From the NCBI RefSeq assembly GCF_016889705.1, contig NZ_CP069526.1, positions 4,340,001 to 4,404,000 on the forward strand: a stretch of 64,000 nucleotides of DNA, given 5' to 3'. Positions within the stretch are counted from its first letter, which is position 1. Each line of letters starts with the position of its first letter. The translations under genes were made by a program, and so were the position numbers. Positions 8,382 to 19,353 of this stretch are shown here, in pieces. The notes under the pieces are model-generated. The model did not search any database. It was not told where the DNA came from and worked only from the letters and a program-made list of their open reading frames with translations. This stretch comes from Amycolatopsis sp. FDAARGOS 1241. GTDB lineage: Bacteria; Actinomycetota; Actinomycetes; Mycobacteriales; Pseudonocardiaceae.

Positions 8382-9482
8382 TCAACCGGGTTCGCCGGGT
8401 CTCTCCACCAGGGTCCGGGCCAGGGCGACGAGCTTCAGGTCGAGGTTTCCGGCGGCGCGGCGCAGCACGGTGGCCGCCCGCTCGGCATCCATGCCTTGCC
8501 GGCTCGTCAGGAACAGCTGGGCCCGGCCGAGCACGTCACGCGCCGCGATCGGCTGAGACAGGTCAAGCGTAGCCAGGTCGACCGGGTCGGTGACCCGGAT
8601 CCCGTCGAGCGCGAGACTCGCGTACGCGGACAGCAGCACGACCGCCTGCCGGTCGACGGCGCGCCAGCCGCGCATCCAGCGGCTGTAGACGTTCAGCGCG
8701 CCGCCCAGGCTCTGCGGTCCCGCAGCCGGGAGCAGGTCGGTCGCGAGCACGGCGGTCAGCCCGTGGTAGGTGGCCACCGCGGCGAATCGCGGCCACCGCG
8801 TCTCCGCGGCCAGGTCGGCGCTCACCACGAACCCCGGTCCGCCCGGCCGCGCGGCGTCGAAACACGGTCCCTCGCCGATGCGGTACTGCACGAGGTCCAG
8901 TTCGGTCGCTTCCGCGGCGGTCTCCACGGGTGTGGAAAACCCGCGCGCCGGATCCCGCAGCGTCACGCTCACCAGGTCCGCTCCCGGGACCACGACCCGC
9001 GTCGCCGACACCACCCGCCGCAGCAGCCCGCCGACCGTGGGCTCGGCGGCGAGCAGGCGTGTCAACGAAGCCAGTCGTTCCTCCGGGTCACCCGGATCCG
9101 GTGCCGCCGGATCGTGGGTCGGCTCGTCGTACCGAAGTGGTTCCCCCACCGCCTGCTCGAAGGCCGCGAACACCGCCGACCCCGCCGGCAGCGTCACCGC
9201 GCGCAGCACCTTTTCCGGCGCGCTGTCCGGTGCCACGACGAGCCGGCACCGGGCGGCCCGCGACCGCAGCGTCTCGAGCACGCCGACCAGCAAGCGGATC
9301 GCGGCCGCCGACAACAGTTCGACCTCCCGCAGGTCGAACACCACCAGCCCGGGGGGTGGCACTGCCGCCACCGCCTGCCGCACCACGGTGTCGTCGGCCT
9401 GGCCGGCCACCAGCTCACCCTGAAGCCGCAGCACCACCGCCCGCTTCGTCGACCGTGCCGCGACCTGCAGTTCCGTCGTCAT
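8382..9482 (-). CDS. STAS-GAF-ANTAR regulatory protein
   Basis: This intact 366-residue protein joins three signalling domains. Residues about 1-110 are STAS-like (LVVFDLREVELLSAAAIRLL), about 130-280 are GAF-like (VSVTLRDPARGFSTP, YRIGEGPCFDAA), and about 300-360 are an ANTAR RNA-binding domain (ARDVLGRAQLFLTSRQGMD). GAF-ANTAR proteins are transcription antiterminators that bind paired RNA hairpins. The added STAS domain suggests input from a PP2C/anti-sigma-factor pathway such as the broken gene beside it. The ATG at 9482 gives the full STAS domain. The target RNA is unknown. Confidence 0.85.
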   Translation of the reverse strand: MTTELQVAARSTKRAVVLRLQGELVAGQADDTVVRQAVAAVPPPGLVVFDLREVELLSAAAIRLLVGVLETLRSRAARCRLVVAPDSAPEKVLRAVTLPAGSAVFAAFEQAVGEPLRYDEPTHDPAAPDPGDPEERLASLTRLLAAEPTVGGLLRRVVSATRVVVPGADLVSVTLRDPARGFSTPVETAAEATELDLVQYRIGEGPCFDAARPGGPGFVVSADLAAETRWPRFAAVATYHGLTAVLATDLLPAAGPQSLGGALNVYSRWMRGWRAVDRQAVVLLSAYASLALDGIRVTDPVDLATLDLSQPIAARDVLGRAQLFLTSRQGMDAERAATVLRRAAGNLDLKLVALARTLVERPGEPG

Positions 9483-9659
9483 GGCGTGCTCCCCGAACCG
9501 GCTCGACCGCAAGCGTCCAGTATGGGTCGCCGCCTCCCGGAACGCAGTAATGGGCGTTATACACCTGAGGACTGGCTCTCTCCGTGGGACTGTCGCGGAC
9601 GCGGGCGAACCGGCAGGCTGGGCACCCGGGATGTCCGCTCGGTGAAGGGGCGTGGGTCG

Positions 9660-10451
9660 ATGCCGTGGTTTCCGGACTTCGTGAGTGCGGTGGAGCTGGC
9701 GCGCAAGCAGACCCGAGCCGAGGGGCGGGCCGACCCTGTCGGGCAGTTTTTCACTGCGCTGAACGCGGGTGACGCCCAGGCGCTGGAGACCGCCTGGCCC
9801 GGTGAGGTCGTGGTGTACGACCCCCGCGCCGGGGTCGTGCGCAGCAGGCGCGAGCTGCGGAAGTTCGTGCGCGCCAACCAGGAGTGGCAGGACCGGCGCC
9901 ACGCGCGGATCGAAACGGTCGCGAGCACCCGTTCGGGCGAGCGCGCCGTAGTAGAGCTGGTCGCGTACCTGGACGACGCGGATCCCTGGCCGGTGACCGT
10001 GGTTGCGCAGGCGTCCGGCGACGAGTCGGTGGTGTTCCGCACCTACTGCAGCCAGCGCCCGCTCGACGGCCGCCACCACCTGCGGCCCGCCATCCTCGAC
10101 ACGCGCACGGATCTGCCCGCCGACGTCGGCCGCTACCAGGCGGCGCTCGCCACCGGGGACGCCGAAACACTCGTGCGCGGCTTCGCGCCGGACGGGTACG
10201 TGCAGACGCCCGATGGCGCGAAGCACACCGGCGCAAGGGAACTGCGTGAGTTCTTCACGGGGATCGGTGCGGCCCGGCTGGAACCGTGCGCCGTCACGGA
10301 CGGCGGCGACCGGTGCGCGCTCGAGTACACGTGCGACCGCTTCGGTGGCCGCGACGTGGCGGCCCAGGCCGGGATCTGCGTCTTCGACCGCACCGGAACC
10401 GGGTTGTTCTCCGCGGTGCGGGTGTACGACGACGTGGCGCCGCCCGCCTGA
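9660..10451 (+). CDS. Tandem SnoaL-like (NTF2-fold) protein
   Basis: The 263-residue protein contains two similar NTF2/SnoaL-type units. The first runs over about residues 25-140 (FFTALNAGDAQALETAWPGEVVV) and the second over about 145-260 (YQAALATGDAETLVRGFAPDGY). Repeats of this kind form a dimer-like pair of cone-shaped pockets in one chain. No catalytic motif is evident and the ligand is unknown. The start MPWFPDF is chosen; a GTG 18 bp upstream is an alternative. The gene stands alone, divergent from the STAS-GAF-ANTAR gene. Confidence 0.8.
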   Translation: MPWFPDFVSAVELARKQTRAEGRADPVGQFFTALNAGDAQALETAWPGEVVVYDPRAGVVRSRRELRKFVRANQEWQDRRHARIETVASTRSGERAVVELVAYLDDADPWPVTVVAQASGDESVVFRTYCSQRPLDGRHHLRPAILDTRTDLPADVGRYQAALATGDAETLVRGFAPDGYVQTPDGAKHTGARELREFFTGIGAARLEPCAVTDGGDRCALEYTCDRFGGRDVAAQAGICVFDRTGTGLFSAVRVYDDVAPPA

Positions 10452-10539
10452 ACTCACGCTGCCCCGGGGAATGTGCGCGAGGGAACCGGACGCGGACACT
10501 GATTCATTCCGTCTGCCCGGAAAAGAGCCCGCGGCGGAC

Positions 10540-10929
10540 ATGAAGCTCGAAGTCGTGGTGATCCCCGTCGGAGACGTCGCCGCGCCAAGACGTTCTACAA
10601 AGGACCGGGCTGGCTCGAAGACGCCGGCTTCGCCTCGGGCCCCGACTTCCGGGTCGTCCCGATGACCCCTCCCGGCTCGCTCTGCTCCGTCACCTTCGGC
10701 ACGGGGCTCACCACGGCGGAATCCGGCTCGGCGCAGGGCCTGGCCCGTGGTCACCGACATCGACGCCGCCCGCGCCGAGCTCGCCGGCACCGGCGTGGCC
10801 GTCAGCGAGGTCGTCCACGACGCCGGCGGCGTGCTCCACCACAGCTACGGCTCGTTCGCCTCGTTCGCCGGCCCCGACGGCAACGGCCGGCTGCTGCAGG
10901 AAAGCACCCAGCGGGTGCCGGGCCGATGA
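10540..10929 (+). pseudogene. VOC/glyoxalase-fold protein, frameshifted
   Basis: The start MKLEVVVIPVGDVA is typical of a VOC protein and is followed, in other frames, by DAGFASGPDFRVVPMTPPGS and finally TDIDAARAELAGTGVAVSE and FASFAGPDGNGRLLQE. At least two indels interrupt the roughly 130-residue protein, one inside the expected VAAAKTFY segment. The family holds metal-dependent lyases, dioxygenases and resistance proteins. The function of this one is not assignable. Its stop overlaps the start of the next broken gene. Confidence 0.65.
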
Positions 10930-12047
10930 GCGAGGACTTCGACGCCATCGTCGTCGGAGGCGGCTCGCCGGGCGAGCGCTGCGCCGGCGAACTGGCCGAC
11001 GACGGCGGCCTGCGCGTGGCGCTGGTCGAACGGGAACTCGTCGGCGGCGAGTGCTCCTCTGGGCGTGCATCCCGTCGAAGTCGCTGCTGCGCCAGGGCGA
11101 GGCCGTCCAGGGCGCCCGCGAGGCCGCGGCCACGGCGGAGGTCGACGTCGCGGCCACGCTGTCGTGGCTGGTTTTCGACCACACCGACGGCGGCCGGGGG
11201 ACGTGGCTCGCGAGCGAGGGCATCACCTTGCTGCGCGGCCCCGGACGGCTCGCCGGCCCGGGTGTCGTCGAGGTCGGCGGTGTCCGCCACACCGCGCGCG
11301 ACGTCATCCTCGCGACCCGCTCCGACCCGTCATCCCGCCCGTGCCAGGGCTGCGCGAGCCGGCGGGAGTGTCGACCACTCGCGAGATCACCGCGAGGAAA
11401 ACCGTGCCCTGTCGTCGACGGGGATGCCGTGGGGGCTCGCCGTGACACCGACGGTCTCCAGCCCTAGCCCATCGACGCGTGGGCGCGCGCCCGGTGCAGC
11501 CGAGGAGGTGGTCACCGCGCAGCCCGCGGCCGTTGTCCAGCGTCAGCAGGAACTCCTCACCGTCGTGGCGGGCGCCGGTCGCGTGCACGCCGGCGAGGTT
11601 CGCCCCCCGAAGCGCCGAACTGCTTTTGCCATCTCGGTGCCGACGGGTCCGCCGCCGAGGACGAGCAGACCACCTGCGCGCCGGCGAGCGGCTGTGGGCC
11701 ATCGGCGACGTCACCGGCATGATCCGCAGGTGGCAGCGATCGGCGCCGTCGAGGGTGCGTTCACCGCCTCCGCGCGAGTGTCCGAAGTGGCCACAACCGC
11801 GACGTACGTCCACGCGTACGTCGAATCCACCGGCTTGTTCACGCTCGTGTCCGACGGTCACCGCCTCACCGGCGCGTACGCCCTCGGCCCTGAGGCCGGC
11901 GAGTGGCTCCAGCAGGCGACGCTCGACGTCCTGCGCGACCCGATCCAGCCGTTCCCGTTGTTCTCCGAGATCTCGTGGCGGCGCTCGAGTCCCCGCACGA
12001 ACAGACCGCCGCGGCGGGGGCGGCCGGCCACCGCACAACCGGGGTGA
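10926..12047 (+). pseudogene. FAD-dependent disulfide oxidoreductase, rearranged
   Basis: The N-terminus (FDAIVVGGGSPGERCAGELA) and redox-helix region (IPSKSLLRQGEA) identify a mercuric reductase/lipoamide dehydrogenase-like flavoprotein. An early frame change lies near 11050, before the IPSKSLL segment. After PVIPPVPGLREPAGVSTTRE the coding sequence switches strand. The NAD-binding motif LLVLGGGPVGTEMA and the following VDGLGLETVGV are found in reverse between about 11395 and 11685. The + strand resumes with HLRAGERLWAIGDVTG and the dimerisation domain (ALGPEAGEWLQQATL). The inverted piece also lacks perhaps 40 residues. The gene cannot make a functional enzyme. Confidence 0.75.
11395..11685 (-). 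other. Inverted segment inside the flavoprotein pseudogene
   Basis: Read on the minus strand, this 0.29-kb piece encodes the missing middle of the surrounding plus-strand gene, in the correct internal order: LLVLGGGPVGTEMAKAVRRF, then GEEFLLTLDNGRGLRGDHLL, then VDGLGLETVGV. No clear inverted repeats mark its ends, and no transposase is adjacent. Confidence 0.65.
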
Positions 12048-12171
12048 TCCCCCGCGAGGACGACACGTACGCACGGTGCGGTACGCGGAAGTGCCGTAGT
12101 TGAGCGGACGCCCCAGCGCCCCCTTTTCCCGACGATGACCGAGTGGAACCGGACAGCGGCGAGGAGACGGC

Positions 12172-12705
12172 ATGAGGTGGCACCCGGCGGCCCGCACGCG
12201 CAAGTGGTCCTTGTTCGCCCACATCGTGGTCGCGTCGGCATGGTTCGGCCTGGACCTGGCGCTGGGCGTGCTCGTGTGCACGGCGCTGGTCACCGACAGC
12301 CCCGCCGTCGCGGCGACCGCGCTACAGGCGCTTCGGCTGTTCGCGGTGTGGCCGATGCTGGCGGCCGCCCTGCTGACGCTGGCGACCGGCGCGGTGCTGG
12401 GCCTGGGCAGCAAGTACGGCGTCGTCCGGTACTGGTGGGTGGCGGCGAAGCTGGCCGTGACCGTGCTGATGGCCGTGCTGATCTTCGTCGCCCTTCGGGT
12501 GGGGGTCGACGAGGCGGCGGTGTACGGCCGCGAGGTCGCGGCCGGGACGGCGTCCGCCACGCGGGCGAGTGACCTGCTGCCGCCGGTGGTCGTGGCGCCG
12601 AGCCTGCTGCTGTTCTCGTTCGTGCTCTCGGTGTTCAAGCCATGGGGTCGCATTCGCCGCCCCGCCGCCGAGCGAACGGCCGTCACGGTGCGCGACGGAG
12701 CCTGA
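12172..12705 (+). CDS. DUF2269-like integral membrane protein
   Basis: This 177-residue protein has four likely membrane helices (WSLFAHIVVASAWFGLDLAL, LFAVWPMLAAALLTLATGAV, a third around LAVTVLMAVLIFVALRV, and a fourth around VVVAPSLLLFSFVLSVF). The first helix carries a histidine typical of small haem- or copper-associated membrane proteins. A GAGGAGA site precedes the ATG at 12172. The frame is intact, unlike its neighbours on both sides. Function is unknown. Confidence 0.75.
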   Translation: MRWHPAARTRKWSLFAHIVVASAWFGLDLALGVLVCTALVTDSPAVAATALQALRLFAVWPMLAAALLTLATGAVLGLGSKYGVVRYWWVAAKLAVTVLMAVLIFVALRVGVDEAAVYGREVAAGTASATRASDLLPPVVVAPSLLLFSFVLSVFKPWGRIRRPAAERTAVTVRDGA

Positions 12706-12834
12706 CCACCCACGGCGGTGACCTCGGCCCACGATCGTGCACAAGATCGTTTTCGAGGTGAGCACCCGACGGCAGTCCTGTTAGCTTCGGTTTCCGAGGG
12801 CCGCGTGGCCGGAAGCGACAGGGAGGAATCGGAA

Positions 12835-12942
12835 ATGTTTCACCTTCGCCGTATCGCCGGTCTGGTCGTCGCCGGATTCGCCGCCACGGGAGCGTGTTTC
12901 AGCGGCCTGAGCACGGAAACCACCGCCGCACTGCCTGCGTGA
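12835..12942 (+). CDS. Small signal-peptide-like peptide, 35 aa
   Basis: A strong GGGAGGAATC site precedes MFHLRRIAGLVVAGFAATGA. The peptide has a basic start, a hydrophobic core and an Ala-rich end typical of a secretion signal, then stops 35 codons in. It may be a true small exported peptide, or the surviving signal sequence of a truncated secreted protein, which the surrounding gene decay makes plausible. The following 80 bp contain no obvious continuation. Confidence 0.45.
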   Translation: MFHLRRIAGLVVAGFAATGACFSGLSTETTAALPA

Positions 12943-13024
12943 GGATCCGGCACCGGACACACCGGTTGCCGCCTCGGGCGCATTCCTCCGGCCGCCGCAG
13001 CCGGAGAAGCTTTTTCCTTGACCT

Positions 13025-15793
<2,769 letters not shown>

Positions 15794-15840
15794 CCCCGGC
15801 GGCGGCCCGGCGCACAGCCGGGCCGCCGCCGGGGATTTTT
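15794..15840 (+). terminator. Strong intrinsic terminator after the catalase gene
   Basis: Arms 15794-15811 and 15817-15834 are perfect 18-bp reverse complements around a 5-base loop (GCACA) and are followed by ATTTTT. It is the clearest rho-independent terminator in the window and starts just after the catalase TGA. Confidence 0.9.
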
Positions 15841-15900
15841 CACCCGCGCACCCCGCGGACCGGGTAGACCAGGGCCACCACGACCCGCGAGGAGACCGGC

Positions 15901-16149
15901 ATGACCGACGTGCCCACCAACTCGGAATCCGCTTGGTACGTCCGGCTCGTGAGCCCCTCGCGCTACCGCGTTCGGTACGCCGCCATCATGCAGCCCACCG
16001 AACCCCACGCGACACCGCCGCGCGTCAGGCGCAGCACGTCGCTCGTGTCGCGGAACGTCCGCGCCTCCTGCAGGCGATCTTCCTCGGCCACCACGCAGTC
16101 TTCGAGGAGGATGTCGGCGTTCTGCACCCGGCTCCGGCAAACACAGTGA
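15901..16149 (+). pseudogene. Unidentified gene remnant
   Basis: A GAGGAGACCGGC site precedes MTDVPTNSESAWYVRLVSPS, which looks like the true start of a gene. The frame then seems to shift: a neighbouring + frame reads HVARVAERPRLLQAIFLGHH and AVFEEDVGVL before ending in the TetR gene's 3' flank. I do not recognise the family. An oxygenase catalytic-domain end is one weak possibility. The piece is too short and broken to be functional. Confidence 0.35.
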
Positions 16150-16170
16150 TCGTCCGGGGAGCCGGACGAG

Positions 16171-16842
16171 TCAGGCGAGTCGGGCGGCGTCAGGCGGGGC
16201 CAGGTCCAGAGCCGCGGCTCGCAGGGCGTCGTCCGCGTCGGGGAGGCCGGCCACGCGGAGCACCGCGTCGGCGCCTTCGCGGGCGTATGCGGCCACGTCG
16301 AAGTCCGGCGAATCCCGCCGCAGGATCGCGGTGCTCTCCACCAAACCGAACACCAGATCCGTCCGCGCCGCCGCCGACGGCACCCCCGCGAAGTCCACCA
16401 GCGACGCGTACGCCGCCTTCAGCGCCGCCCGGTCGGCGCGGAACCCCGCCAGATTCGGGGACGCGATTTCGGGCAGCAGGTACAGCGCCCCGACGTTGTG
16501 CCGCGCGCCGGCGAGCAGCCGGATGTCGGTGTGCGCCAGAGCCCACAACCGAGTCGCGGCCGGCGCCCGGGACGCGACGAGCCGGTCCGCCACCGCGAGC
16601 GACGGGCGGACGGTGGCGGCCAGCAGTTCGGCGAGGATGTCCTCCTTCGCCGGGAAGTGGTAGTAGAGCGAAGCCTGGCGCAGGCCCGCGCGTTCGGCGA
16701 TCGCGCGGGTCGTGGTCGCCGCGTAGCCGGCGCCGGTGAAGAGCTCGCCGGCGGCGTCCAGCAGTGCTTCGCGCGCGTCTTGCCTGCTCGCGGCCGCACC
16801 GCTGGCGCGCGGCCGTCCGACTCTGGTCACCTTCCCGTCCAC
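16171..16842 (-). CDS. TetR-family regulator of the guanidine/urea locus
   Basis: This 223-residue protein has a TetR helix-turn-helix near its N-terminus (YAATTTRAIAERAGLRQASL, then YYHFPAKEDILAELL) and a helical ligand-binding domain. The start is a GTG at 16842. It is divergent from the permease-to-allophanate hydrolase operon, and a perfect 10-bp inverted repeat lies between them, so it probably represses that operon. The inducer is unknown; guanidine, urea or carboxyguanidine are reasonable candidates. Confidence 0.85.
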   Translation of the reverse strand: MDGKVTRVGRPRASGAAASRQDAREALLDAAGELFTGAGYAATTTRAIAERAGLRQASLYYHFPAKEDILAELLAATVRPSLAVADRLVASRAPAATRLWALAHTDIRLLAGARHNVGALYLLPEIASPNLAGFRADRAALKAAYASLVDFAGVPSAAARTDLVFGLVESTAILRRDSPDFDVAAYAREGADAVLRVAGLPDADDALRAAALDLAPPDAARLA

Positions 16843-16963
16843 CCGGCCGATCCTGCCAGGCTCGCGGCCGTGTTACACGGCGGCGCCCGATCCCGAAACA
16901 CAACGCCCGGCTCGTTAACACCGCCCTTACGCGCGCGAGACGGCCCCGACGCGGCCGCACCTT

Positions 16964-16987
16964 AATTTCGATCAAACGATCGAAATT
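16964..16987. promoter_or_regulatory. TetR operator: perfect 10-4-10 inverted repeat
   Basis: The arms AATTTCGATC (16964-16973) and GATCGAAATT (16978-16987) are exact reverse complements with an AAAC spacer. This AT-rich patch stands out in very GC-rich surroundings, 25 bp before the permease ATG. It would overlap the permease promoter or 5' leader. No ykkC/guanidine-I riboswitch-like conserved core was recognised here. Confidence 0.75.
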
Positions 16988-17011
16988 CCGCCCGCAGACG
17001 GGAGCCCCGCC

Positions 17012-18511
17012 ATGCCCGCGCCACCGGTCCCCACCGACGAACTGCAGCAGTTCGGCTATCGCCAGGAGCTTCGCCGGACGCTGGGCGGGTTCTCCGCCTT
17101 CGCCGCCGGCTTCTCCTTCGTCTCGATCCTCACCACCGTCTTCCAGCTCTTCGGTTTCGGCTACTCCTTCGGCGGCCCGTTGTTCTTCTGGTCGTGGCCG
17201 GCCGTGCTCGCCGGGCAGCTGCTCGTCGCCCTTGTCTTCGCGGAGCTCGCCGCGCGCTTCCCGCTCGCCGGCTCCGTCTACCAGTGGGCCAAGCAGCTCG
17301 CCCGCGGCTTCACCGGCTGGCTCGCGGGCTGGATGATGCTGCTCGGCTGCGTCGTGGCGCTGGCCGCGGCGGCGATCGCGCTGCAGATCGTGCTCCCGTC
17401 GGTGTGGAGCGGGTTCCAGCTCGTCGGCGGCGACCCCTCGGTGACGTCGCCGACTGGCGCCACCAACGCCGTGCTGCTCGGCACGCTCCTGATCGTCTTC
17501 ACCACGCTCGTCAACGCCGCCGGGGTCCGCGTGATGGCGCGGATCAACGACATCGGGGTCGCCGCGGAGCTGGTCGGGGTCGTCGTGCTCATCGGCGGGC
17601 TCGCGCTCTTCGCCGCACGCGGACCTCAGGTCGTGCTGCGCAGCGTCGCGGTGAGCGACGGCACCTCGGCCGCGGGCGTCGGCGGTGTGCTCGCGTCGGC
17701 GCTCATGGCCGCGTACGTGCTCTACGGTTTCGACACCGCCGCCTCCGTCGCGGAGGAGACGCGTGACGCCCGCCGCGCCGCGCCGCGGGCCGTGCTGCGC
17801 GCGGTGCTGGTGTCCGGGCTCGGCGGGCTCGCCGTGGTCCTCACCGCGCTCATGGCCGCCCCGAGCCTCACCGACGGGCAGCTCGCCGGCCACGGGCTGC
17901 CGTACGTGATCACCGCAGTCTTCGGCGACACCTTCGGCCGGATCTTCCTCGCCGACGTCGCCATCGCCGTCATCGTCTGCACGCTCACCATCCAGACCGG
18001 CACGATCCGGCTGATCTACGCGATGGCCCGCGATGGCGCGCTGCCGATGTCGGCCCGGCTCTCCGGCGTCAACCCGCGCACCGGCACTCCCCTGGGCCCC
18101 GCAGTCCTGTCCGGCGCACTCGCGATCGGCCTGCTCGGTGTCAACGTCGGCAACCCGACGCTGTTCAGCACGATCACCGGCACCTCGGTGGTGATCGTCT
18201 ACCTCGCCTACCTGCTCGTCACCGCGCCGCTGCTGGTCCGCCGCCTGCGCGGGAACTTCCCCGCACAACCCGGGCTGTTCTCGCTGGGCCGCTGGGCGAT
18301 CCCGGTCAACGTCGCCGCCGTCGCCTACGGCGTGGTCATGATCGTCAACATCGCCTGGCCCCGGGCGGAGATCTACGACCTCGCCGGTTCCGGCTCGCCG
18401 TGGCTGCTGCTCTTCCCCGTCGAGTTCGTCGCCGCCGCGCTGCTGATCGGCGGGCTCTGCTGGCTGCGCCTGCGCCGTACCGCCGCCCCCGCCCTCGAAC
18501 CCGCCGTCTGA
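17012..18511 (+). CDS. APC-superfamily permease, probable guanidine/urea-pathway uptake
   Basis: The 499-residue protein has about 12 membrane helices and the amino acid-polyamine-organocation signature near its start (TLGGFSAFAAGFSFVSILTT, FGYSFGGPLFFW), followed by FPLAGSVYQWAKQLA. It resembles bacterial amino acid/choline-type permeases found at the head of urea/guanidine carboxylase operons. It is the first gene after the operator and only 11 bp precede the next start. The substrate is inferred from context only. Confidence 0.85.
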   Translation: MPAPPVPTDELQQFGYRQELRRTLGGFSAFAAGFSFVSILTTVFQLFGFGYSFGGPLFFWSWPAVLAGQLLVALVFAELAARFPLAGSVYQWAKQLARGFTGWLAGWMMLLGCVVALAAAAIALQIVLPSVWSGFQLVGGDPSVTSPTGATNAVLLGTLLIVFTTLVNAAGVRVMARINDIGVAAELVGVVVLIGGLALFAARGPQVVLRSVAVSDGTSAAGVGGVLASALMAAYVLYGFDTAASVAEETRDARRAAPRAVLRAVLVSGLGGLAVVLTALMAAPSLTDGQLAGHGLPYVITAVFGDTFGRIFLADVAIAVIVCTLTIQTGTIRLIYAMARDGALPMSARLSGVNPRTGTPLGPAVLSGALAIGLLGVNVGNPTLFSTITGTSVVIVYLAYLLVTAPLLVRRLRGNFPAQPGLFSLGRWAIPVNVAAVAYGVVMIVNIAWPRAEIYDLAGSGSPWLLLFPVEFVAAALLIGGLCWLRLRRTAAPALEPAV

Positions 18512-18522
18512 GAGGGCGCCGC

Positions 18523-19353
18523 ATGAGCACCGCAACCACGTACGGCGCGCGCGACCACGCCCGCGCCCAGGCGGGCACCGTCGTCGACACGATGCCGACG
18601 ATCCCCGCGAGCACCTTCCCCGATCCACCCGATGGCGTCGATCGGGCCGCGCTGACCTGGGCCGAAACCGTCGCCCCCGGCGGCTACACGCACAAGGTGC
18701 TGGCCCGCGGCACCCGGCTGCGGCTCACCGACCTCGCCGGCGACGCGTGCGCGCACCTGTTGCTGTTCAACGCCGACCAGCCGTGGGAACGGCTCAACGT
18801 CGCCGACACGGTGAAGGTGCAGTGGAACGCCTACCTCGGCGAATCCGGCACCCTGCTGTCGGACCAGGCCCGGGTGCTCGCGACCGTGGTCGCCGACTCC
18901 AGCGGCCGGCACGACGCGCTGTGCGGAACGTCCACTGTGGCGGGTAACACCGAACGCTACGGTGCCGGCGCCCCCGAAAGCGCCTCCCCGGCCGGTCTCC
19001 CGCTGTTCACCCTCGCCGCCGCCAAGCACGGGCTCGGCCCGCGAGATCTCCCCCCGAGCCTGTCCTTTTTCCAGGGCGTGCGCGTCGGCGCGGGTGGCGA
19101 GCTCGAGTTCACCGGTTCGGCCGGCCCCGCCCGCTCGGTCGAACTGGTCGTCGAGATCCCCGCGGTGGTGCTGCTGGCCAACGTCGCCCACCCCCTCGAC
19201 CCGCGCCCGGACTACGCCGTCACGCCGCTGCAGGTGCTGGCCTGGCGTGCCCGGCCGACCACTCCGGACAGTCCGCAGTGGACCCACACCCCGGAATCCC
19301 GGCGAGCGTTCGAGAACACCGCCGACTACCTCACCGCCAGGGGGCTCACATGA
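18523..19353 (+). CDS. Urea amidolyase-associated protein UAAP1 (DUF1989), carboxyguanidine deiminase subunit
   Basis: This 276-residue DUF1989 protein shows the UAAP1 pattern: GGYTHKVLARGTRLRLTDLA, then SSGRHDALCGTSTV with a probable metal-binding Cys/His set, and FFQGVRVGAGGELEF. UAAP1/UAAP2 pairs have been shown in other bacteria to act together as carboxyguanidine deiminase, removing ammonia from carboxyguanidine to give allophanate. That activity makes a guanidine pathway more likely than plain urea use. The ATGA junction with the next gene indicates translational coupling. Confidence 0.85.
   Translation: MSTATTYGARDHARAQAGTVVDTMPTIPASTFPDPPDGVDRAALTWAETVAPGGYTHKVLARGTRLRLTDLAGDACAHLLLFNADQPWERLNVADTVKVQWNAYLGESGTLLSDQARVLATVVADSSGRHDALCGTSTVAGNTERYGAGAPESASPAGLPLFTLAAAKHGLGPRDLPPSLSFFQGVRVGAGGELEFTGSAGPARSVELVVEIPAVVLLANVAHPLDPRPDYAVTPLQVLAWRARPTTPDSPQWTHTPESRRAFENTADYLTARGLT

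Noticed and set aside
8229..10451. A 740-codon open + frame
   Set aside because: Only the last 263 codons look like protein (SnoaL repeats). The rest is the antisense shadow of the PP2C and STAS-GAF-ANTAR genes.
16843..17011. Guanidine-I (ykkC) riboswitch ahead of the permease
   Set aside because: I could not find the conserved core. The leader instead contains a TetR-type inverted repeat.
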